Part shown: piece by piece, positions 1 through 11,180 of the stretch | Numbering within the stretch: the first letter of the stretch is position 1 | Layout of the letters: every line of letters begins with the position of its first letter | Assembly: GCF_029852145.1 (NCBI RefSeq) | Contig: NC_079975.1 | Coordinates: 6,944,001-7,008,000 of the forward strand | Direction: 5' to 3' | Length of the DNA stretch: 64,000 nt | Source: Microplitis mediator | Lineage: Eukaryota; Arthropoda; Insecta; Hymenoptera; Braconidae | Made by a program: the position numbers and the translations under genes | The notes under the pieces: generated by a model | What the model was told of the DNA's origin: nothing | The model's database searches: none | The model's input: the letters and a program-made list of their open reading frames with translations, nothing else

Positions 1-1006
1 ATAGTCATTTTTGCAGTATGTTTATATTAATTTCTGCAGGTGACCAACATAGACCGTATATACTAAGACATAGTAATAGCATTTCGAAAGAGAATAATTT
101 CTGCGTGTAGAATAAGAGTTTTAGTTCACAAAATAGAGCCACAAGCGACTCTAAAAATATAAACACATTTCACATTAAAAATTTTTCTACACCGTTATGT
201 ATAATTAAGACTTCTATTTTGAAAACTTTCTTATGTTCGAGATAATACTATATTACCAATAACGATTCCTAAAAAAAAACACCGTAATAATTAGAAACCT
301 TAAAAAAAAAAAACAATTTTTCATTTAATTTATTCGTGACATGCTGTAAATTTTACGTAAAATATATAAATATATATATATATATATTTGTTTTTTATGA
401 CAGACACAGCTGTTTCATTTCAAAAAACATTTTTTAAAACTAATAACTATTTAGAACATAAATTAGTTTGTAGTTTCTGTTACAAATTTTGAAATTAGTA
501 CATTATAACTATACGATACAAAAAAAAAAAATTAGTGCACTGCGTCATTATTTTTAGAAATTGTTATGAGAATTAGTTTTGCAGCAAAAAAAAAAAAAAA
601 TTATTCAGCAATTAAGAAAAGTAATAAAAAAATTAACAAAGAATATCTATGTTGTAATTGGAAGAACGAGTAATACTATCTTTATTTATACTATATAGCA
701 CAGTATATCAACGGACTTGTGCTTGAAATAAAGTAAACGAGTCGTTAGTTTAGATGATCTTTTCCAGGGCAACCTTCGAACTTCATGTTATAATACCTCG
801 AGGTTAAAGTGCATATTAACACTGTGTCTATTTTAAATTTATTGAAAAATTCAAAAAGCACCAATTGTGAACATTAATTATAAGGCGAAAGATCCATTAT
901 CCGCTCAGTTTTAATTGGAGCGAGATTGAACCATTCAATATAAATTGCTAAATGAAATGAAAAATCGTTTTTTTAATTGTTATTTTTTGTAGTTTTAAAT
1001 GATTCC

Positions 1007-1193
1007 GCGCGTTTTCATCCCCCGACAAAATATCCTCGACAAAATATCCTACGGACAAAATATCCCCGACAAAATATCCTAATAGCAAAATTTTTCGTTT
1101 TTATTTAAATGTTTTATTTGTACTATATTTTGTCGGGGATATTTCGTCGGGGATATTTTGTAGGGGATGATTTGTCGGGGGATGAAAACGCGC
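1007..1193. mobile_element. 187-bp hairpin element with GACAAAATATCC repeats
   Basis: The ends are inverted repeats: GCGCGTTTTCATCCCC on the left and its near complement GGGATGAAAACGCGC on the right. Inside, the motif GACAAAATATCC (or its complement GGATATTTTGTC) occurs several times on both arms, so the element is an almost complete foldback. It has no coding capacity. It sits within or beside a diverged CCGCTCA-family repeat, suggesting insertion into an older element. Confidence 0.75.
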
Positions 1194-1212
1194 ATTACCG
1201 TTTTAAATGTTT

Positions 1213-1480
1213 CCTATCAAAAAAATCCATGTAGGGTTGCATGGGAACCCATAGGAATCTATATAAAAAAGTATGGATTTATGTAAGAATCCATAGAAAT
1301 TAATATACGAGTGTATGGATTTATATAATAAAAATCCATGTAAGAAACTATGGATATCCATATGGAGAATTCAGATAGAAAACTTTGGGCATCTGGATTC
1401 CTATGTAGGAACTTTACATAGGAACTTGAATCCATGGATTTTTTGTAAGAAATTTATATAGGAATCTAGATTCTAAAATT
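1213..1480. mobile_element. TATGGA-family palindromic element, copy 1 (right end unclear)
   Basis: It starts with CCTATCAAAAAAATCC and then carries many variants of 'aatccatataggaat', which is itself nearly palindromic. Copies 2 (29738-30200) and 3 (37232-37672) share the same left end and order of motifs and have a right end GGATTTTTTTGATAGG-like. Here I could not find the matching right terminus, so this copy is probably truncated or decayed. Non-coding. Confidence 0.65.
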
Positions 1481-1717
1481 AGAATTGCAGAAAGTTTAAT
1501 TTAGCTACTAAAAATAATATGATAATTTATCTCGGATATTATTATAAAATTACGTGAATCAAATTACAAAATAGTACCACTTTAGTCCTTAGCGGTACGG
1601 AAGCAGTAATGACAAAATTAAGTTTAAATTCAACCGACCAGTTAACACAATGTACAAATGTTAAAAAACTTGATTAGAAAACTGTATTTTACTTCCGGCA
1701 TATTGAATTGTAACTTA

Positions 1718-2028
1718 CACTGAGAAAAAAAATACTATTTCCCAAACAAGACTTTCTTAGTTCAAGAATTCCGTTCAAAATATTTATTTTATTATTATTA
1801 ATTATCAATTTCTTGAGAAAAGAGCATCAAATTTATTTTTGTTATTATATGAATTTGATATTATATTATGAGTAAACAAAAAAATAACTTTACTTGAATT
1901 AAATAAAAATTATTTCTTTCAATTCTACGAATTCTTGAGACAAAATTATATATTCTTGAAAATTATCAAGAATATATGTTCTTGTATCAAGTAAATGTTC
2001 TTAACAAAAGTATTTTTTTTTCTCAGTG
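1718..2028. mobile_element. 311-bp CACTGAGAAAA TIR element, copy 1
   Basis: The copy begins CACTGAGAAAAAAAATA and ends with the complement TATTTTTTTTTCTCAGTG. Its entire length matches the reverse complement of 4029-4342 with only scattered differences, so the two are recent copies of one MITE-like family. There is no coding potential. The terminal CACTG motif with an A-run resembles many hymenopteran non-autonomous DNA elements, but I cannot assign a superfamily. Confidence 0.8.
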
Positions 2029-3898
2029 TACACAAAGATAAAACGTTGAGTTTCAAGCAAATGTTCTAAGGAAAATATTCTTATTTATATAATAAAAAAT
2101 TCTGTTGAAATAAAGCCAATTGCTTGTTAAGTTAAGATATTAATTCTGTAGTATTGAGAGGTACAGCCAATAGATTTTTCGTGTTAAAATAATAATAAAA
2201 GTATAGTAAAATCATTAATTGAAAGTATTGAATATTCTATTAACTTCACTGTCATGAATCCAAAGAAATTTCTGAAAAAAATTTATGGGAACTCATACGA
2301 ATCCATACTAATATCGATACAAAAAAAAAAATTCTTAGCGCAAGAAAAATTTTGGATTATGAAATGAAAACAAAATTTATTTTTTGGGACTAGAATAATT
2401 TTCTTCCATCAATAAATTTTTTATCGCCTCAAAATATTTTCGTTTTAAATTTGGATTGCAAAAAAATTCTTGTAGCAAAGAAATCCTTTATTTCTGTGTA
2501 CGAAAACCCATAAATTTCCTTAGACGGATTACTATATATAGATTTTATAGATAGTATTTTCCTCCATATACAATTTTTTATGATCGACAATACCCGTAGT
2601 AAAAAAAAAGTACCACAAAACGCGATCTAAAAACAGCATATATTTAAAAATTGACTCTCAAATAATAGTATTTTTATGTACAACTTCCTGTGTTGATCCA
2701 TACTGAATGGGTTTTAAACAATGCGAGGATTTCTAAAGAATAAAATACTACATTTTTTTTGTCTTTGCAATTTTTGAATAATCGTTTATCTAGAGTTGCT
2801 ATTTGTTGGCAGGTGGCATAACTCTCTACAAATCATTTAAATTGAAAAAATGAAAAAAAAAAATTATTGCATTAGAATTCTTTAAAGTCGGTCATTTTTT
2901 ATACCCTTGGAAGTATATCTTTAGAATACCAAGTAGCGCCCACCTACAGTCAAAATTTAAGTTTTTCAATACGATATAAATTGACAGATTTCATTTTTTT
3001 TTTCGGTAATTTTTCGGACGTTCGTAAGTAGCCGTTTTTTTTTTTTCTTTTTTTTTTATTAAAATTCAAAATCAATCGAATAATTAAATATTTGTAAAAA
3101 AAATTTCGAAGCTGCACTGATATTCAGAGCTGTATTGATTACCCGCTAAGGGACACGAAAATTACTAAGTCTCAACGAATTTTGTACATTAATCTTTCTA
3201 TAGATGTTACAAATATATATTCTTTAAATTACAAACGTTTTAAAAATATCAAAAAAACAAAAAATAAATAAATTATTCAAATTTCATGGTGGCATTTCCC
3301 CTTATGAAAGTGAATAGTATTCATGAATAATAAAGTAAATTTTAAAATTCAAAACACATTTAAATTAATGAACCTACTCGAAGAGCAAAAAAAATTCCCG
3401 TGATAAAATTAATAATCCCGAAACACTGATGAAAAATAAAATAGAAAAATTTAGTGCTAAGATAGAGAAAAGTATAAACATAAAAAAGGTCGACCCAAAT
3501 AATCTTTATTACAATTCAGAAAATTGTATAATTCAAAAATATATATTCTACATACTGCTATCATACCGAATTCATGAATATGAGAAATAATAAAATTCAA
3601 TAGGTAAAAAATTAATCGAAATATTTTTCCTGAAACGTAACAATTTGACCATTTGCTTTGAAAAAATGATGTTTATATTTTGATTCAAATAGGCTGTGTA
3701 AAACATTTATGCCCAAATTTTATATAATCCAATAGAATGTTAGTCGCGATTTGAAATTTTTTCAGGCCCTTTATTTGACCTCTTTTAATTTCCCTATTAA
3801 TTGGTGAAAAATTTCATATATTATTATATTTAAACAGTGATCACGTGCTAATTAAATTTTTTTCTGAAATACTTTATTACGAAAAAATGAAACAAAAT

Positions 3899-4509
3899 AT
3901 ATCGCGTTACTAATTCCAAAAGGACATATTTCTATAAGCCTTTTTGGCTTTAAGAAACTCCTTGAAACCAAAAAAGGCATAGATATTTTTTTCATTGCCA
4001 ATCATTTTGTAGGCAAATTTCGAAGCTACACTGAGAAAAAAAAATATTTTTATTAAGAACATTTACTTGATACAAGAACATATATATTTTTGATAATTTT
4101 CAAGAATACATAATTTTGTCTCAAGAATTCGTAGAATTGAAGAAAATAATTTTTATTTAATTCAAATAAAGCTATTTTTTTGTTTACTCATAATGTAATA
4201 TCAAATCCATATAATAAAAAAAATAAATTTAATGCTCTTTTCTCAAAAAATTGATAATTAATAATAATAAAATAAATATTTTGAACGGATTTCTTGAACC
4301 GAGAAATTCTTGTTTGGAAAATAGTATTTTTTTTTCTCAATGTAAAAATTAAAAAAAAAATTTGAAAGCCAAAGGGCGGACAACTTAAATTATACATCCT
4401 TTTAGCTTTCAAATTCTCTTTTTTTTAATTTTTAGCTTTAGAATAAGCCTACAAAACGATTGGTAATAAAAAAAATTATAAGCCCTTTTGGAATTAGTAA
4501 CGCGATATT
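3899..4509. mobile_element. Palindromic element hosting a nested 314-bp MITE
   Basis: The outer ends are ATCGCGTTACTAATTCC on the left and its complement GGAATTAGTAACGCGAT on the right, followed inwards by AAAGCC-rich inverted arms. The centre is interrupted at 4029-4342 by a second copy, in opposite orientation, of the 1718-2028 element. Related outer-arm sequence (GTTACTTATTCCAAAA) recurs at about 51950-52030 and 54085-54160. This gives an order of insertion: outer element first, CACTGAG element second. Confidence 0.75.
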
Positions 4510-5494
4510 ATAAAAATTTTAATATTTAGTCAAAAATGAGTCCATCTACTCGAGTTGTTATGTGTACCGATATGTACATGTGAAATTTAGTAAAAGTAGC
4601 TTAAATCGTACATATGTATGTTTAACCCATATCTATCATGATTTATACTGTTGTGCTGTAAGCCTTTGATATTTTATTCTTTTTTCCTCTATAATTAGCT
4701 TCATTTTCAGTACTATCATATTTTAAGCTCAAATATATGTATATACATGCATATATTTCTGAAAAGTAGAATTGGTTGATGTTAAAAACTTGAATATCTT
4801 CTATATACTCAAAAAATCAATGAATGTCGACATAAACTATTGAAAAGAATTAAAAAAAATATATATATCTATAAATTGTATCTATTTATCTCAATAATAT
4901 AAATGACTTATTTTACTTTTCAAATAAAAATGAATACCAGACATTGAAGAGCTTTCAAACAGTTCCTCGCCACTTTGTCTGTAGTCATAAATTTTATATT
5001 ATTTTTATTCGAAATATGTTAACCTCTAAGTATTTTGTAATAAATGTATATAGTTTATTCTATTTTAAATCCAACCGGTATCCAATGTTTTTTGGCATCA
5101 GTTATATTTTCTCGTAGTATCTTTTTAAGAGTATTAATAAGAATAAAAAAAACTTTGGTTGGAAATATAACTTTTTTTATTGTATTGAAGATTGTTCAGT
5201 CTATAGAGCTATCAACATTTTTTTTAATAATCATAACAAGTAAAATTGAATTTCGCTGTGGTTTGTGATTACTATTTTAGTAATAAGTTAATACTGCTCT
5301 CAGGTTATTAATAATCTTGAGAAGTTTTCAATGGAGTTTATTACTTACGAACTTTTATTAAACTTTTAATGTAAAATATGTTTTGATAATTATCATTAAT
5401 TTAACAATAAATTATTTATAATCACATTAAAATACAACGATACGAATTAACATAAAAGTTTTATAAAGTATTTTTGCATAAATTTTGCTTTCAG

Positions 5495-7432
5495 GAAACC
5501 TTCTAGTCATATTAGTCGTTATGTACTCAAGAAGAATGCGGGGTATCACGAATTTCTTCCTGGCAAATCTAGCAGTTGCAGATCTCTGCGTTGGAATATT
5601 TTGTGTTTATCAAACTTTGATTAATTATATCATGAACAGTTGGCTTCTCGGCGAGTTCCTTTGCAAAGTTTACATATTTGTTCACGCACTCTCATATACA
5701 GCAAGTATCATGATTCTAGTGTTAGTATGCGTGGAAAGATACCTCGCAATTATCCATCCATTAAAATGTAGATCTTTACTTACAAGAAGCCGTCTTAGAG
5801 TAATCGTTGTAATTGTATGGATTTTAGCAGCTATTTATGCTCTGCCAAAATTTATATTTGCGGAAACGATTGAAAATAAACTTAACTCCGGTACTATTGA
5901 TATTATTTGTATTCCAAACATGAAAAAACATAGCAAGAATGCTCTTGACACAGTTAACTTTATATTACTTTACATTATACCACTATTTTTGATGAGTTGT
6001 CTGTATACGAGAATAGCAATTAGACTTTGGAAAAGTGGAAGGGCTTTGAGTGGACCTGATCTGATAACGAGGTCGAGAAATATAAGACTTCATCATACAA
6101 ATGAATCCAACAAAAATGTTCTTCGAGCACGCAGAGGTGTTATAAGGTAATAAAAAAAAGAAATTAGTACATTACACACTAAGGGAGGAAAATAGGAGGT
6201 TCCAACCCACGTGTATAATTGCCTACCCAAGCCGAGCGGATTGAGACGTCTTACCTTCCTCCGTGGTATTCATACTATTTTTCACCAGATTTGCACCTGA
6301 AAGTTTAAATTTTTGCCTCTATTTAAGGGAAGAATTTCACATGCGCTAATTTCATGATACGTTTTCTCATAAAAGAAAAGAATGGGCATGTTCGGCCGAA
6401 CTAAGTCCTGAGCAAATTTACTAAGGACTTAGTAGGATTTGGTATAGTAAATATGCTTTTACTACACAAAATCTTATTAAGTTTACTCAGGACTTAGTTC
6501 GGCCGAACACGCCCAATGACTTCTTCCGGTAAACAGGGCAGGAATTTAAACTTTCGGCGCGGGTCAAGTGAAAAATTAACATATTACACACTAAGGAAAA
6601 ATAGTATATTACACACCGAGGGCAGTCAAGTAAGAAATGCCTCAGATATCATGCAATTGCTAGCCGAGGCGAAGCCGAGGTCAACAAACATGTGATCTAA
6701 GGCTTTCTTATTTACTGCCCAAAGAGTGTATACTATTTTTCACCAGATGTGCACCTGAAAGTTTACATTTTTATCATCTGTTTTTTCATAATAAAAAAGT
6801 GCGATTTAGTTCTTACTAAGTAGAGCAGGAATTTAACTTTCGGTGTAGGTCTGGTGAAAAATAGTATCCACACTACAGGCGAAGGTAAGACATTCCAATC
6901 TGCGTGTTTGCGACCCTCGTCTTCGGCTCAGGTCAGCAATTAATCCTGCGGATTGGAATGCCCTATTTTCCTTCCTAGGTGCGTAATATACTATTATAAA
7001 TATATTAATTTATTAACCTACCATTTTTATTTACATACTTACAGGATGCTCATTGCCGTAGTAATTATGTTCACCATGTGCAATTTACCTCAACAAGCAC
7101 GGATTCTCTGGCATCACTGGGGTACTAATTATCAAAGTGCTTCTAACTTTAGCACTATACTAACAGTTGCTACAAATCTTGTTTCATATATGAATTCTTG
7201 CTTAAATCCTCTACTTTATGCCTTTCTGTCAAGAAATTTCCGAAAGGCAATGCGTGAACTTTTCTCTTGTCGTTTTCAAATCCAAGGTAGAGGTTATAAT
7301 GCCGGCGATGGCGCTCAAAATGGCAACAACACTATACCTCGCAGTTCCGTTATACGATTGAATTCAATGTACGACAGTCCTTGCACTACTCACACAATTA
7401 CAAGACAAAGCACGTACACCAAGCATTCGTGA
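5495..7432 (+). CDS. Rhodopsin-type neuropeptide GPCR, 3' two exons; trissin-receptor-like (partial)
   Basis: Two exons are visible, 5495-6146 and 7045-7432, joined in frame through a split Arg codon across an 898-bp GT-AG intron. The first starts after a TTTCAG acceptor in the middle of a Gly codon, so earlier exons (N-terminus and start of TM1) are missing. The protein runs from the GNLLVILVV motif of TM1 through FFLANLAVADL (TM2), an extracellular Cys before TM3, an ERY in place of DRY at the end of TM3, WILAAIYALP (TM4), TM5, a basic third loop, MLIAVVIMFTMCNLP (TM6) and NPLLYAFLSRNF (TM7, NPxxY) to a short Ser/Thr-rich tail. It would be a plasma-membrane peptide receptor in neurons or endocrine tissue. 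The TM6-TM7 text resembles insect trissin receptors; other peptide receptors such as orexin- or allatotropin-like ones are possible. GPCR class is near certain, the ligand is not. Confidence 0.85.
6383..6515. mobile_element. 133-bp hairpin with TTCGGCCGAA ends
   Basis: TGGGCATGTTCGGCCGAAC on the left pairs with GTTCGGCCGAACACGCCCA on the right, and the arms continue through ACTAAGTCCTGAG. The outer arms are nearly perfect, so this is a young MITE-like foldback nested in the larger intronic element. Confidence 0.75.
6601..6735. mobile_element. 135-bp ATAGTATATTACACA hairpin element, copy 1
   Basis: The left end ATAGTATATTACACACCGAG and right end GAGTGTATACTAT are inverted repeats. The inner arms include AAGTAAGAAATGCCTCAGAT and its complement, and the loop has GCCGAGGCGAAGCC. 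A second copy with the same design lies at 55207-55334 in an intron of the GPI-anchored-protein gene. Confidence 0.75.
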
Positions 7433-8120
7433 AATTTGTTAACTGACCCCGTGACCGATCTTTCTTGCAGTACTCCAGAAAGTACTGAGGCACGGAGGGC
7501 AGTTTGCCATGATATTGGTATAACTCAATTGTAAAGCGTACAGTATTTATTGTGTAAAGTTTTCCATGAATATAAATCTACCTCTCATAAAAATTTTAAA
7601 TATAAAGAGTTACTTAAATTATAGTTTTTTTCAATTTAACTCCATATGCCAAAAATACTTACTTATAAAACTATTTTGTATGGCTTTCAAGAGAATAATA
7701 AGCAATGAGCTTAAAATATTTTAAACTTTGTTATTATAGTTTTAAAAGATTTATAGAGCAATCGAATTATGACTATTCTAGCACATGGTTCATAAGGAGT
7801 AATAGCCAATAAGAAAAAAATATAATAAGTATTAATTACCTAATTGTATTATATAATATTTTTAAGTCCAATAAATTAATATGTAAGTCAGTAAGTATAG
7901 TAATAAATTTTTATCATAATTGTTGTCTTTTTTTCTATCATTGTCAAACTTAAAGTAAGTCCGTTATTTTTATACACTCGTTAATTGACATTAAAAATAT
8001 TAACTATCTTAAAATAATGTTTGTTTAATAATATTGTAATTACGAATAAATTAAATGAAAAAAAAAAAAATCGTGAAAACAAATAATACTATTTTGAGTA
8101 TAAAATTTTTTTCTTCTTTT
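7433..8120. other. GPCR 3' flank, probable 3' UTR; no gene
   Basis: AT-rich sequence following the TGA stop at 7430-7432. Several AATAAA-type hexamers are present (for example near 7870, 7900 and 8045) and could serve as polyadenylation signals. No ORF of interest. Confidence 0.5.
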
Positions 8121-8227
8121 TCACAACTCAATTGCGAAGCAATGATATGTGTTCTGCTAACGCTTACTCAGTCCAAGCTCAATTAGAAAAAAATTCGTGC
8201 CATTTAAAGATTAATTTATTAATGAAT
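8121..8227. repeat. Dispersed repeat, copy 1 (TTCTGCTAACGCTTACTC)
   Basis: The block from CAATTGCGAAG through TTCTGCTAACGCTTACTCAG to TTTATTAATGAAT matches 32337-32482 in the same orientation. Between copies the middle differs by an indel. It has no coding capacity and its nature is unknown. Confidence 0.65.
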
Positions 8228-8548
8228 AAAATGAACATGATTTTAAGTCACTTTTTTTGAAAAAAATGATTGAAAAAAAAAAAATGTAAAAAAAACCTGT
8301 AATGTCCATCAGTACGTACGGATGTTGGTAAACACTATAACTTAAAAAATATACAATTGATTGATCTAGTTTATTTGTATTATACTTGGATTATTAAAAA
8401 GAAGAACCCTTTTGAAAACCACTATCCAAATCCTTTTGGTTTATTTATAATGAATAGAAACTTAAAGCTGACAATCCATAAGAAAATTCAACTGCCATTT
8501 TTATTTGTTTATTTTTTTTTTTAAGGTGTGTATATATATGTATTATTA

Positions 8549-8741
8549 GGCTTCGGGTAGCCCCATATCCGGCCAACTTAGTCAAATTCAATTTTTGAAC
8601 CAAATCGGCAATCGCTGGGATTCGAACCCACCCCTGGCCAGTGATCAACTTCGAGAGCCCTGTTATGGAGACTATATACATATAGTAAATAGTCTCCACA
8701 CCCTAAGTCTTACACCTTAGAGCGCTCGGCCATGTTCACCG
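8549..8741 (-). mobile_element. tRNA-Leu-like SINE head
   Basis: On the minus strand, sequence from about 8741 carries an A-box-like TGGCCGAGCGCTCTAAGG followed by GTGTAAGACTTAGG. A B-box GGGTTCGAATCCCAG lies at about 8631-8616. The A-to-B spacing is longer than in a true tRNA-Leu because a perfect hairpin built on GGAGACTAT / ATAGTCTCC is inserted between them. This is best read as a tRNA-derived SINE or tRNA pseudogene rather than a working tRNA. Confidence 0.65.
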
Positions 8742-8876
8742 GTTTTTTTTTATTAATTAAAGCGAGCCTGGTCACTTTAAAATTACAAGAACGCTCAGGA
8801 ACACAATTCCATTGAGCTTAAGAAAACACAGTCCACAGATTACATCACACCAAATCAAATTCATTTTAAACCGATC

Positions 8877-9276
8877 TAATTCAAAATGTCGGCTTCGGGA
8901 CGAATCTCAGGTCCAAAAGACCTCACAACTTTATGCGTGAAAAATTCTTTCGGCTTCCACTTGTATTCGAACCCACTCCTGGCCAATTTAGTCCAGTCAA
9001 ATAGACCCCCTAAACGGAAACAGGACCAGCCAGGTCTGATTTTTTGAGATAAGCTTCGGAACATGATTACAAAACATACAAAAAAATCAAGGTAAAATTT
9101 CAATTAGACAGGTGAAAAAAATAATAAACACTTTTGATTAGCGTTTTATCGAAGAATTTAATAAATTTCGGCGAAAAGTGCTATATAAAAGTTGTAGAGA
9201 AAAAAATAAATGATCATGTTCGAGAGGTCGAAGTCTTACGCCTTATACCGCTCGGCTACGATTGCCGATTTTTTTC
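8877..9276 (-). mobile_element. Second, broken tRNA-Leu-like SINE
   Basis: On the minus strand a second A-box region GCCGAGCGGTATAAGGCGTA (about 9262-9240) and a B-box region GAGTGGGTTCGAATAC (about 8976-8961) lie in the right order but about 280 bp apart. The AT-rich gap shows that the copy is interrupted or rearranged. Sequence just beyond the B-box (GGAAGCCGA) differs from copy 8549-8741. Confidence 0.5.
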
Positions 9277-10512
9277 AATTCCACTTTCTTGCACACAGGA
9301 GCGCCATCTATTGATTACTCTTTAAATGAGCAAGTGAATTGTGCACGTTTGGATGTTTCAACTTTATCATAATTACTAAATATTTTGTTAAATAAAAAAT
9401 TAAAAATTCGACTTAACTTCTATGTAATATATATAAATATATATTTTAGCACGTAGTTTTAATGTTTTAAAGTAATAACATATATAAAATAAAATTTTTT
9501 TTAATAGAATGAAAAATTTCGCATTACCGAAAATTTTGAAGTTGAATTAAAAACCGAATTTTGATTTAAAATTTTTAGTTTCCAATCATTAAAATTTTCA
9601 CAAAAGCTCATAAAAATAGAAACATCTGCTCTCGAGAATTAATTGTCATGCACTTAGTTGAAAGTTATTTTTAAATTTATAGCAAGTATTCCAACAGACT
9701 ATCAAGTACTATTAAACGTTTGAAACGTGAGAAGACGTTAATTTTTTGTAATGTGAAATAATATACCTCAATGTATTATAAAGTAAGAGAAGTAAAGTAC
9801 AACTGGAGCATATTAGTATGGTTTAAATAACATGTTATTTTTTAGTGAACTGACAGTTAGTAAGTATGTAAAACACTCATGCAATTTTAATTAATTAAAC
9901 AGGACATCATATGTTATCCCTCTGGAATTCCCTGAGCTATTTCCAACATCAAGGGGGAATTTCAGGAACGAAGTACCACAAAATCGTATATGAACATGAC
10001 CAATTTCATGCTAAATTTAATATCACCATTATTAACATATATTATGTAAATTCAAGACTTCATACTTTCTTGTAATTTTAAAATGCTTGACGAAGTTGAG
10101 ATATTGATTCTATAACCCTGAGGAAAAAGTAAATTTTTTGGAGAATAGACAACATTCTTGTGCTGGGATATTATTTTGTTTTTATAAATTTGCAATAAAG
10201 TCATCTTGATATTAGTAATTTTTTTACTAAAGTATAGATACATTTTAGCTAATAGATTACTAGCATGATTTAAATAATTTTTTTTAAATTCAAAAATATA
10301 TTAGAAATTTGAATTAAATACTTTTTTATACAAGAATTAATTTCTTTCATAAAACGAAATTTTAGAAAAAAATTCACATTTTCACGGTTTAGAACAGTAT
10401 ATTGTGTGACAAGGGATGAAACAAGACGATTCCAGACTAAGATGAGACATGACATCACCCGCAGTCTGAAATCGTGATTTATCCTGAATCGCACACACTA
10501 TATTTGAATCAT
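9277..10512. other. No gene seen
   Basis: AT-rich intergenic DNA without a supportable ORF. The only local structure noticed is a short GC-richer stretch at about 9910-9980 (CCCTCTGGAATTCCCTGAG). Confidence 0.5.
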
Positions 10513-11176
10513 TTATTTGAGAAACTCCATAAGTCAAGAAAACAAAATTTTTCAGGAAACACAAAAAACGTTTTTTTAGAAAAACTTGACATTAAAATAA
10601 TAAACAAATAATTGAATACAATGATGTTAGCGTCTCTGAAAAAGATTCCAACAAGAAAAATTTAATTTTTTAACTGAAACTACTTAAAAAAATTATTTAA
10701 AGTTAATTGACTTATGGGGTTTCTCAACCAAACGGAAAAAAAAAGTTATAAAATCATTGTTTTTTTAAATGTTTCCACTCAAATCATTTATTACACTGAT
10801 AAAATGAAGTATTAAATATATATTCGAACTCTGAAACTCAGAAATTACAAAAAATTATAATTAATTTAAACATTTTAATTAGTCATATAACAGTCAACAA
10901 TAAAACAACATTTGAAATTAATTTCCCAAAAAAGCGCAAATTTTAAATAAAAAAAAAAAAATTATTTCTGTAGAACTAAAACTGCATATGTTTATTTTAG
11001 TCATTGACTTATGGGGTTTCTCAATTAAATGAAATTGCTGTCACCCCGTTAATTTTTTTTTAAACGCTGATTCGATGCATATTTTGATTGATTTCTATGG
11101 AGGGACATCCAAAGAACCCAAAAATGCAAAAAACCCAATTTCGTAAAAAACATGACTTATGGGGTTTCTCAAATAA
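10511..11176. repeat. Element with four copies of a 20-nt TGACTTATGGGG motif
   Basis: The 20-mer TGACTTATGGGGTTTCTCAA occurs at 10708-10727, 11005-11024 and 11153-11172 on the plus strand, and in inverted form (one change) at 10516-10536. The outermost two copies are inverted relative to one another and extend to TTATTTGAGAAAC and GTTTCTCAAATAA, so they look like TIRs of a 660-bp element with two internal direct copies. Sequence between motifs is otherwise unrelated and AT-rich. Confidence 0.65.
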
Positions 11177-11180
11177 ACAA

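Larger units (their letters stand above)
1..5494. other. Non-coding flank or intron upstream of the GPCR exons; repeat-rich
   Basis: I found no convincing coding exon here. The stretch is very AT-rich, with poly-A/T runs and a short TA run near 361-389. It contains a diverged piece of the CCGCTCA repeat family (about 882-1003), a hairpin element (1007-1193), a TATGGA-family copy (1213-1480), two oppositely oriented copies of a 311-314 bp CACTGAGAAAA element (1718-2028, 4029-4342), and an outer palindromic element around the second copy (3899-4509). Because the GPCR exon at 5495 begins with a split codon at a splice acceptor, at least part of this stretch is probably intron of that gene, with its first exon or exons beyond the left edge. 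Confidence 0.7.
6165..6993. mobile_element. 829-bp TIR element inside the GPCR intron, with two nested elements
   Basis: The ends are TAGTACATTACACACTAAGG on the left and the complementary AGGTGCGTAATATACTA on the right. The related family ends occur at about 46180-46910 in another gene's intron. Nested within are a 133-bp hairpin (6383-6515) and a 135-bp hairpin (6601-6735). It occupies nearly the whole 898-bp intron but leaves donor and acceptor intact. Confidence 0.75.

Noticed and set aside
4188..4412. 74-codon minus-strand ORF
   Set aside because: It is a translation of the CACTGAGAAAA element and its flank; no protein-like pattern.
5044..5268. 74-codon ORF just upstream of the GPCR exon, a possible first exon
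   Set aside because: It is AT-codon biased, has no receptor-like N-terminal features and no donor in the phase required by the exon at 5495.
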